This document shows positions 1 to 7,518 of a stretch of 7,518 nt of DNA, in pieces; the stretch's first letter is position 1; each line of letters opens with the position of its first letter. The position numbers and the translations under genes are program-made. The DNA is taken from contig CANKEA010000053.1 of assembly GCA_947480815.1 (NCBI GenBank), positions 1 through 7,518 on the forward strand. The letters are read 5' to 3'. The notes under the pieces were generated by a model that searched no databases, was not told the DNA's origin, and was given only the letters and a program-made list of their open reading frames with translations. This stretch comes from Caulobacterales bacterium (GTDB lineage Bacteria; Pseudomonadota; Alphaproteobacteria; Caulobacterales; Caulobacteraceae).

Positions 1-4
1 AAAC

Positions 5-10
5 AGGAGG
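5..10 (+). promoter_or_regulatory. Ribosome binding site of acnA
   Basis: AGGAGG, followed by two more G, lies 11 bases before the ATG at 22. It is a near-perfect Shine-Dalgarno sequence and fixes the acnA start. Nothing else can be read in the 21 bases upstream of the gene; its promoter lies outside the window. Confidence 0.85.
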
Positions 11-21
11 GGAATCCTTAC

Positions 22-2707
<2,686 letters not shown>

Positions 2708-2709
<2 letters not shown>

Positions 2710-2733
2710 GGCGTCGGGAAAAGGTGACGCCCT
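2708..2733 (+). promoter_or_regulatory. Hairpin over acnA stop with Shine-Dalgarno-like loop
   Basis: AGGGCGTC (2708-2715) is perfectly complementary to GACGCCCT (2726-2733), giving an 8-bp stem with a 10-base loop GGGAAAAGGT. The stem starts inside the acnA TAG. The loop holds AAGG, placed 10 bases before the GTG at 2735, and the purine tract AAGGTGA runs to 7 bases before it. No U tract follows, so it does not look like a terminator. It could present or restrict the ribosome binding site of the next gene, or protect the acnA 3' end; this is inferred from sequence only. Confidence 0.45.
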
Positions 2734-2734
2734 C

Positions 2735-3517
2735 GTGAGGGATCAAACCGGACGAAACTCGCTTTATTGCTGCGCAATGCGCAGCGTGGCGACGATCCTA
2801 TCCGGCTTGGCCCTTCTGGGGGCTGGAGCGCTCTATAACCCCGCCTGGGCGGCTAGGGCCCCCGTGGTTGTCGAGCTGTTCACGGCCCAGGGCTGTTCCT
2901 CGTGTGGCCCCGCCAATGCGGCGGTTGCGGCACTGGCCGCGCGCGACGATGTGCTGCCCCTGATCTTCTCGGTCGATTACTGGGACTATCTGGGCTGGAA
3001 AGACACCTTTGCGGAGGCCAAGTTTACCGACCGCCAGCGCGCCTATGAGAAACATTTTGGCATCCGCGAGGTCTTTACCCCGCAGGTGGTTCTGAACGGC
3101 AAGGTCCAGGGTTCGGGTGCCAAGGCCGGTGCGTTAGACGCCTTGCTTGCGGCCCAGGCCAAGGCTCGGATCAATTCTCCCGATATGCAGGCCCTGAGCC
3201 CGACGCGGATTGCCGTTGGCTCGGGCCGCGTTCCGGCCGGCGGCGCAGAGGTCTGGCTGGTGCGGTTCGATACCAAGGCCCAGCGACTGTCGGTGCGTCG
3301 CGGCGATAATCGCGGCCAGACACTCGACTATCGCAACGTCGTGCGCGAACTGGTGCGGCTGGGCCCCTGGGCTGGCAAGCCGCGCGCCTATCGCCTGCCG
3401 CCGGCCAAGGAAGACGGGCTTTCAACAGCGATCCTGGTGCAGGGCGTAAGGGGCGGGCCCCTGGTTGGGGCCATGGCCATACCAGCCGAAAAGTCCGAGG
3501 ACAGTGCCCCGCGCTAG
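2735..3517 (+). CDS. DUF1223 family secreted thioredoxin-like protein
   Basis: This matches the DUF1223 family, small exported proteins with a thioredoxin-like fold and no settled function. Two starts are possible. GTG at 2735 gives 260 residues and has AAGGTGA 7 bases upstream. ATG at 2777 gives 246 residues and a cleaner signal peptide, but has no Shine-Dalgarno and sits in a tight hairpin. Numbering from the ATG, residues 1-25 form a signal peptide (MRSVATILSGLALLGAG core, likely cleavage after AWA). Next come VVELFTAQGCSSCGPAN with a CxxC pair (Cys40, Cys43), SVDYWDYLGWKD (65-76) and VFTPQVVLNGK (99-109), all typical of the family. The C-terminal third resembles the beta-rich extension of DUF1223 proteins. 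It lies 25 bases after acnA on the same strand. A role as a periplasmic thiol or metal-binding protein is plausible but unproven. Confidence 0.9.
   Translation: MRDQTGRNSLYCCAMRSVATILSGLALLGAGALYNPAWAARAPVVVELFTAQGCSSCGPANAAVAALAARDDVLPLIFSVDYWDYLGWKDTFAEAKFTDRQRAYEKHFGIREVFTPQVVLNGKVQGSGAKAGALDALLAAQAKARINSPDMQALSPTRIAVGSGRVPAGGAEVWLVRFDTKAQRLSVRRGDNRGQTLDYRNVVRELVRLGPWAGKPRAYRLPPAKEDGLSTAILVQGVRGGPLVGAMAIPAEKSEDSAPR
2769..2785. repeat. 17-bp perfect palindrome centred on alternative ATG
   Basis: GCTGCGCA A TGCGCAGC is a perfect 8-bp inverted repeat around a single A. As RNA it would fold as a 7-bp GC-rich stem with the loop AAU, burying the AUG at 2777-2779. As DNA it could be an operator-like site. 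It lies inside the coding sequence if translation starts at GTG 2735, and on the start codon if translation starts at 2777. Confidence 0.6.
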
Positions 3518-3550
3518 GGGCGAATTTGGCAACCCAGTGCTGCGGGCAAG

Positions 3551-3594
3551 AAAAAGCCCGCGCGGCCTGAGGGGGCATTGGGCGGTGCGGGCTT
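3551..3594. terminator. Terminator-like hairpin, U tract best on minus strand
   Basis: AAGCCCGC (3554-3561) pairs with GCGGGCTT (3587-3594) to form an 8-bp stem with a 25-base loop. Read on the minus strand the stem runs into TTTTTCTT (complement of 3548-3555), a good intrinsic terminator tail. On the plus strand it is followed only by CAACGTTT, a poor tail. It probably ends the acnA-DUF1223 transcript, perhaps bidirectionally. An upstream copy GCGGGC (3542-3547) can compete for the same GCCCGC. Confidence 0.55.
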
Positions 3595-3608
3595 CAACGT
3601 TTAAGCGC

Positions 3609-3690
3609 CAGTCAGTTGATCGCCTGGAAATCCAGGGGGGGCTGGGGGGGGCTGTTCAGGATCCGGAACCTCAAGACGCCCAACTGACTG
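3609..3690. repeat. Long-range 10-bp inverted repeat enclosing G-rich core
   Basis: CAGTCAGTTG (3609-3618) is the perfect reverse complement of CAACTGACTG (3681-3690), with 62 bases between. Inside are a small hairpin CCTGG-AAAT-CCAGG (3623-3636), the runs G7 (3635-3641) and G8 (3644-3651), and a near-palindrome GTTC-AGGATCCG-GAAC (3654-3669). Short flanking GCGC segments (3605-3608 and 3708-3711) could extend the outer pairing across a bulge. Together this resembles a multi-branched structured RNA more than a simple terminator. I do not recognise it as a known RNA family. Confidence 0.5.
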
Positions 3691-3930
3691 ACCCCCGTCT
3701 TGTCAGAGCGCAAGCAGGCGGTAGCGGGACCAAAATAAGGTCATTTCGCGGCAGGTGTGACGGTCGGCGCACATTTCCGGTCCGTGTTGCCGCGTTGCGA
3801 CGATGCAGCCCTCGATGGGTCGTGTACCCAACGTTGTATTGTCCCACCGGGTCGAAAATTCAGCCATCCGTTCACTCGGCGCGCTCTAAGCCCTGGCGAA
3901 TTGCATCATCTTGGGTTTAGGCTGACCAAA

Positions 3931-4257
3931 ATGTCAGTTGACGCCCGCCCGCTCGCCGGTGCCGTGTTCTTCGACCGGCGCGAACTCAATCTCTTGCTGC
4001 GCCTTTATGGCCAGATGGTCGCCGCTAACGAATGGCGCGACTACGCTATCGACGGCCTCAGGGATCTGGCCGTGTTCAGCGTGTTCCGCCGCAGCCAGGA
4101 TCAGCCGCTCTATCGTATTGAAAAACGTCCAGCGCTGGCCTCGCGCCAGGGCGCCTGGTCGGTCATTGGCCAGGGTGGTCAGATCCTGCGACGCGGTCAT
4201 AGCCTGGAGGCGGTGCTCAAGCTGTTCGACCGCCATCGCTTCCGCGTGGTGGACTAG
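3931..4257 (+). CDS. DUF2794 family small protein
   Basis: The product is a 108-residue protein of unknown function, recognised as DUF2794, a family I know only from Alphaproteobacteria. Family-like stretches are FDRRELNLLLRLYGQMVA (14-31), EWRDYAIDGL (34-43), VFSVFRR (48-54), PLYRIEKRP (59-67) and GAWSVIGQGGQILRRG (74-89). There is no signal peptide or membrane segment, so it should be cytoplasmic. It is basic and compact, with an alternating beta-type pattern. The frame remains open upstream to 3757, but conserved-looking sequence begins only after the ATG at 3931, so I chose that start. The Shine-Dalgarno is weak (AGG at 3919-3921). It stands alone on this strand and ends just before the shared terminator at 4263-4302. 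Confidence 0.88.
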   Translation: MSVDARPLAGAVFFDRRELNLLLRLYGQMVAANEWRDYAIDGLRDLAVFSVFRRSQDQPLYRIEKRPALASRQGAWSVIGQGGQILRRGHSLEAVLKLFDRHRFRVVD

Positions 4258-4262
4258 CCAAC

Positions 4263-4302
4263 AAAAAGCCCCGGAGATCGCTCGCCGGGGCTTCGCTATT
4301 TT
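4263..4302. terminator. Bidirectional intrinsic terminator between convergent genes
   Basis: AAGCCCCGG (4266-4274) and CCGGGGCTT (4285-4293) form a perfect 9-bp stem with a 10-base loop. On the minus strand the stem ends in TTTTTGTT, a strong tail for the BI-1 gene, whose stop is at 4319-4321. On the plus strand it is followed by CGCTATTTT, a weaker tail for the DUF2794 gene ending at 4257. The 61-base gap between the two converging genes contains little else. Confidence 0.85.
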
Positions 4303-4318
4303 AGCCTGTCCCTCGGCT

Positions 4319-5065
4319 CTAGCGGCGGTTGCCCATGAACCGGAGCAGGAATTGGAACAGGTTGATAAAGTTGATGTAGAGGCTCAGCGCGCCGTAGTTG
4401 GTGGCCACGCCCATCGCCGCCTGGTCACCGCCCAGGCTGTAGTAGGTGCCCTTCAGGCGCTGAGTATCATAGGCGATCAGACCCGCGAAGATCAGCACGC
4501 CCAGGGCGTTCACGGCGAAGTAGAGCGCCGGCGAATGCAGGAAAATATTGACCACCGAGGCGAGGATCAGCCCGAACAGACCCATGATCATGAAGCTGCC
4601 CATACCGGTCAGGTCCTTCTTGGTGGTGTAGCCCACCAGAGAAAGAGCCCCGAAACTGGCCGCAGTGATCAAGAAGGTCTGGGCGATCGAGGCACCCGTG
4701 TACATCAGCACAACGACGCCGAGGCTGGCACCGATCAGGGAGACGATCCCCCAGTACAACATGCCCGAGCTACGCGGGCTGGGGTTACGCACCGCGAACC
4801 CGGAAATCAGCATCATCACCAGCGGCGCGAAGGCCACGATGGTGCCAAGGCCGGTGTAGCCGATGCCTCGTGCGGTCTGTACGAACATGAGGTCCCGCAC
4901 CGGCGGATAAGCGCCGGTTATAAAGGCGAGGGCCGCCGACAGCACCAGGCCGAGGGCTACCTTGTTATAGACCCCCAGCATAAAGCTGCGCAGTCCGGCA
5001 TCCACCGACATGTCGGCGCGGTCTGCTGTGACCGATCGCACGAAGTTGCCGTTGAAATCGCTCAT
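4319..5065 (-). CDS. Bax inhibitor-1 / YccA family membrane protein
   Basis: This 248-residue integral membrane protein belongs to the BI-1 (TMBIM, UPF0005) family. Bacterial members include YetJ, YbhL and YccA; YetJ is a pH-sensitive calcium leak channel, and YccA modulates the FtsH protease. Hydrophobic segments lie near residues 32-51, 71-90, 103-121, 127-145, 157-175 and 181-199, with a final amphipathic or re-entrant segment at 225-244. Family motifs are GYTTKKDLTGMGSF (145-158), AGLIAYDTQ (194-202) with conserved Asp200, and GALSLYINFINLFQFLL (225-241). The ATG at 5065 is chosen over upstream in-frame codons (frame open to 5137): family-like sequence starts with MSDFN, and GAAGGACAGG lies 6-15 bases upstream. 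It lies 102 bases downstream of the permease gene and may have its own promoter. The ligand and role in this organism are not known. Confidence 0.93.
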   Translation of the reverse strand: MSDFNGNFVRSVTADRADMSVDAGLRSFMLGVYNKVALGLVLSAALAFITGAYPPVRDLMFVQTARGIGYTGLGTIVAFAPLVMMLISGFAVRNPSPRSSGMLYWGIVSLIGASLGVVVLMYTGASIAQTFLITAASFGALSLVGYTTKKDLTGMGSFMIMGLFGLILASVVNIFLHSPALYFAVNALGVLIFAGLIAYDTQRLKGTYYSLGGDQAAMGVATNYGALSLYINFINLFQFLLRFMGNRR

Positions 5066-5108
5066 CGAAAACCTGTCCTTCAAAACGCCCGGGTTGAGCG
5101 CAGGTCTA

Positions 5109-5137
5109 AATATCGTGTCGGATTGAGGCGGGCGCAA
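5109..5137 (-). promoter_or_regulatory. Possible promoter of the BI-1 gene
   Basis: On the minus strand TTGCGC (5132-5137) and GATATT (5109-5114) are separated by 17 bases. They match the sigma-70 consensus at 3 and 4 of 6 positions. The implied start near 5102 would give a leader of about 37 bases before the ATG at 5065. The match is weak and would need transcript data. Confidence 0.3.
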
Positions 5138-5160
5138 GGCCTTCCGACAAAGCGAGGCCT
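5137..5160 (-). terminator. Weak inverted repeat after the permease gene
   Basis: AGGCCT at 5137-5142 and at 5155-5160 is self-complementary, so the two copies can form a 6-bp stem with a 12-base loop just after the permease stop. No U tract follows on the minus strand, and it overlaps the candidate -35 box of the BI-1 gene. It may slow rather than end transcription. Confidence 0.2.
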
Positions 5161-5167
5161 GGACGCC

Positions 5168-7518
5168 CTATTCTCCTCTCAGGACCGGTGCCGGGCGGCG
5201 CGATAGGGCCATGGCCGCGGCGACCAGTCCGCCGCCGCCGGTTAGGACTGCCGTCCCGCCCACCAGGGCGAAAACGCCCGAGGCGTCGAAGGCGAACCTG
5301 GCTTCGAACACCTGTGTCACCACTGGCCATGCGGCCGCGAAACCCAGGGCCGCGCCAGCGAATCCGGCCACGGCGCCAACGCTGCCGTATTCCACACCGT
5401 AGGCGATTAGAATTTGCCAACGCGATCCACCCAGAACCTTGAGCATTGCCGCCTCTCGCGCCCGCGCCGGTGCCCCGGCGGCTATGGCACCGGCCAGGAC
5501 CAGCAGTCCGGCCAGGGCGGCCATGGCCGATGCACCCCGAATGGCCAGGGACAGTTTCTCGAACAGCGTTGCTGCTGCTTCCAGCTGTTCGCGTACGCTG
5601 ATCACATTAACGCCAGGGAAGCTGGCCCCCAAGGCCAGGGTCGCGCGGGACTCCTCGGCTTGCGAGGCCTTGGCGATGGCGATCTGACGCACCGGCGCAC
5701 CGTCTAAGGTGTGGGGGTCGAGGATGACCGCGAAGGTCGGGCCAAAGCCGCCGTAGTCCACCTTGCGCAAGGAGGCGACCGTGGCCTTAATCTCGGTTCC
5801 CAGCACCTGCAGCACGATAGGATCGCCAAGTTTAACGTCGGCGCCTTTGGCAACCTCCTCGTCCAGCGAGATCAACGGCGGCCCGGCATAGTCTGAGGGC
5901 CACCATTTGCCCGAAGCGATCCGCGCATTCGCCGGCTGTGCGCCTATGGCCGACATGGCAACATCGTTGTCATACAGCCGCCGCCCCGCGCCGCGCAGCT
6001 TGCCGCGGTCTAGCGCCCCGCCGCGCACGGTGATGATCCGCCCGGTTATGTATGGAAAGCGCAGGTAGTCGCGGCGGGTTAGGGCCCGTCCGAAAGCCTG
6101 AGACACTGTCTGGTCAAACGAAGCCGCCTGCTCGCCCGGCACGTCCATGAACACGATGGAAGGAGCGCTTTGCGGCGCGGCCTGCGTCACCTGCGCCAGC
6201 AGGCTGGACTGGATCAGCACCACGGCGGTCAGCAGGGCAATCCCCAGGCCGATGGCTGGTGTTGCGGTGCGCGCAGCCGAATGCGGACCGGCCAGGTTGG
6301 CCAGGCCAATCCGTGCTGTGCCGCGAGTCAGGGCGCGCAGTCGGCCCGCCCCCTTGGCAGCCCCTAAACCCAGAAGCCAAAGGATCAGAAAGCTTGCCGC
6401 CACGCCGCCAATCATCACAGCGGCCGACAACGGCGTCGGTGCAGTGATCACCGCCAGGCCGGCGAGACCGCAGGCGGCAAGGCCAGCGGCCACGGACTCG
6501 GGGCTGAAGGGCAGGCGCGCCGTGAGGTCGCGACGAAACAGCCTGGCTGGTGGCGTGGCGCGGGCGCGGGCCAGCGGGCCAAGCGAAAAGGCGGCGGCCG
6601 CAAGCACGCCGAAGGCCCCGGCCTTTATAAGGGGCAGCGGATAGATCGCGAAAAGGGCCGGCACCGGCAGGTCCTTCTTGGCGATTTCCCCCAGGGCCAG
6701 GGGTGCAAGCGCTCCGATCAGTAGTCCGATCAGCACACCCAGCAAGGCCAGCAGGGCTATTTGGATCAGGTACATGTCGCGGATCAGTGCCCCTTCAGCC
6801 CCCAGGGTCTTGAGGACGGCAATTGAGGGCTTGCGGGCCTCTAAAAAGGCGCTGACGGCCCCCGATACGCCCAGACCGCCGGCAACTAACGAGGCTAGGC
6901 CGATAAAGCCGAGGAAATATTCTAGCTGGTCGATCAGCCGCTTGAATCCGGCGGCGGCGTCGCTGCGCTCTGTCAGGCGCAGGCGCCCATCCGGCAGCAA
7001 CCGCTTTAGCGCCGCGATCTGGCGCTTGGGGTCTTCGCCTTTGGGCAGAGCGATCCTGGCCGAGGCGTTGAAGATATAACCGGGGGCGAGGAATCCGCCG
7101 CGCTCTAGAGTTGATAGACGCACCAGCACGCGCGGCCCCAGGGCAAAACCGCGCGAGACACGGTCAGGCTCTGTCACCAGCACTCCAGTGACCTCTATGG
7201 GGAGGTTGCCCACCAGGAAGCGGTCGCCGATCTTGAGGTGCAGTCGATCCAACAGGGCCTGTTCGACCAAGGCCCCTACAGCATCGCCCCGGGCCGTTAA
7301 ACCTGCGGCCAGGCTGGGCGTGCCGGTGACGTCGACGTTCCCGGCCAGCGGATAAAGATCGTCCACGCCGCGCAGCTCCACCAAGCGGCGATCACCGGCA
7401 GGGGTTTGGGCCATGGCGCGGACCACGACTGAATAGGACACCTGCCCCTTGGCAGCGAAGGCGGCTTGTTCCTGCGATGTGAAGCGGCGTTGACCCGTGT
7501 TGATCCGGATATCGCCGC
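5168..7518 (-). CDS. FtsX-like ABC transporter permease (YbbP type), 5' end cut by window
   Basis: This is the membrane subunit of a type VII (MacB/LolCE-like) ABC transporter, closest to the YbbP/COG3127 predicted permeases of about 830-850 residues. At least 782 residues lie in the window. The frame is open from 7516 to TAG at 5168-5170, and family-like sequence (GDIRINTGQRRFT) continues upstream of the GTG at 7441, so that GTG is not the true start. Numbering from it, an extracytoplasmic region is followed by the first FtsX domain (about 175-295), with coupling-helix motif KPSIAVLKTLGA (204-215). A central pair of membrane segments (about 318-362) and another at about 393-413 come next, then a second periplasmic region (about 420-625). 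The last FtsX domain has REAAMLKVLGG (662-672). Such permeases work with a LolD/YbbA-like ATPase, probably encoded just beyond the right edge. The substrate is unknown; envelope lipid or lipoprotein handling is a guess. Confidence 0.92.
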   Translation of the reverse strand, partial: GDIRINTGQRRFTSQEQAAFAAKGQVSYSVVVRAMAQTPAGDRRLVELRGVDDLYPLAGNVDVTGTPSLAAGLTARGDAVGALVEQALLDRLHLKIGDRFLVGNLPIEVTGVLVTEPDRVSRGFALGPRVLVRLSTLERGGFLAPGYIFNASARIALPKGEDPKRQIAALKRLLPDGRLRLTERSDAAAGFKRLIDQLEYFLGFIGLASLVAGGLGVSGAVSAFLEARKPSIAVLKTLGAEGALIRDMYLIQIALLALLGVLIGLLIGALAPLALGEIAKKDLPVPALFAIYPLPLIKAGAFGVLAAAAFSLGPLARARATPPARLFRRDLTARLPFSPESVAAGLAACGLAGLAVITAPTPLSAAVMIGGVAASFLILWLLGLGAAKGAGRLRALTRGTARIGLANLAGPHSAARTATPAIGLGIALLTAVVLIQSSLLAQVTQAAPQSAPSIVFMDVPGEQAASFDQTVSQAFGRALTRRDYLRFPYITGRIITVRGGALDRGKLRGAGRRLYDNDVAMSAIGAQPANARIASGKWWPSDYAGPPLISLDEEVAKGADVKLGDPIVLQVLGTEIKATVASLRKVDYGGFGPTFAVILDPHTLDGAPVRQIAIAKASQAEESRATLALGASFPGVNVISVREQLEAAATLFEKLSLAIRGASAMAALAGLLVLAGAIAAGAPARAREAAMLKVLGGSRWQILIAYGVEYGSVGAVAGFAGAALGFAAAWPVVTQVFEARFAFDASGVFALVGGTAVLTGGGGLVAAAMALSRRPAPVLRGE

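Larger units (their letters stand above)
3518..3930. other. Gene-poor 413-base intergenic region
   Basis: No convincing protein-coding gene lies between the DUF1223 stop and the DUF2794 start. Frames stay open through part of it, but their translations look like random GC-rich sequence with no recognisable domain. From left to right it holds: a weak hairpin at the DUF1223 stop (GCCCC 3506-3510 with GGGGC 3517-3521); terminator-like repeats (3542-3594); a 10-bp long-range inverted repeat (3609-3690) enclosing two G runs; and a minor 5-bp hairpin TGGGT/ACCCA (3816-3830). The last 100 bases before the DUF2794 ATG show nothing clear, and no good promoter was identified. No tRNA, RNase P, SRP RNA or tmRNA signature was seen. 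Confidence 0.7.

Noticed and set aside
3620..3700. Possible tRNA, because of an arm-like fold.
   Set aside because: No T-loop motif, anticodon arm or acceptor stem of correct geometry could be laid out, and the G runs do not fit.
3816..3830. Small hairpin TGGGT-CGTGT-ACCCA.
   Set aside because: A five-pair stem is expected by chance in a region this size, and no promoter or gene start sits beside it.
3465..3920. An open frame of 151 codons across the intergenic region.
   Set aside because: It overlaps the DUF1223 3' end out of frame and runs through terminator and G-run sequence. Its residue composition is that of random GC-rich DNA, with no family resemblance.
3757..3930. N-terminal extension of the DUF2794 frame back to a GTG at 3757.
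   Set aside because: The added residues show no family-like pattern, and DUF2794-like sequence begins only after the ATG at 3931.
3938..5206. A 422-codon plus-strand open frame across the DUF2794 gene and the BI-1 gene.
   Set aside because: It is antisense to the BI-1 gene and out of frame with DUF2794. Its translation is rich in Arg, His, Gln and Glu with no domain, as expected of a shadow frame in GC-rich coding DNA.

Overview
The window is about 62-65% GC by eye and looks like the chromosome of an alphaproteobacterium, most likely of the Rhodospirillales type (Magnetospirillum/Azospirillum relatives). The reasons are an IRP-type aconitase next to a DUF1223 protein, a DUF2794 protein (a family I know only from Alphaproteobacteria), and a short Bax-inhibitor-1 protein ending in a typical alphaproteobacterial C-terminus. 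There are no transposases, integrases, CRISPR arrays, rRNA or recognisable tRNA genes. This is core genome, not a mobile or defence island.

Plus-strand half (1-4257): acnA (22-2709, aconitase A, TCA cycle) has a strong ribosome binding site at the window edge. It is followed after 25 bases by a secreted thioredoxin-like DUF1223 protein (2735-3517). The join carries two compact inverted repeats, one over the acnA stop codon and one centred on an alternative ATG of the DUF1223 gene. Next comes a gene-poor stretch of 413 bases (3518-3930) with hairpins, a long 10-bp inverted repeat, two long G runs and a terminator-like element whose best U tract faces the minus strand. Then comes a small DUF2794 gene (3931-4257).

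Minus-strand half (4319-7518): a complete BI-1/YccA-family membrane protein (4319-5065) lies downstream of a long FtsX-like ABC transporter permease of the YbbP type (5168-7518). The permease runs off the right edge, so its N-terminus and any partner ATPase lie outside. The DUF2794 and BI-1 genes converge on a clear bidirectional intrinsic terminator (4263-4302).

The genes do not form one evident pathway: central carbon metabolism, an envelope thiol protein, an uncharacterised small protein, a membrane homeostasis protein and an envelope transporter subunit. I see no convincing new multi-gene system. The most unusual material is non-coding: the 3542-3690 region, which could hold a structured or minus-strand small RNA, and the paired hairpins at the acnA/DUF1223 junction.
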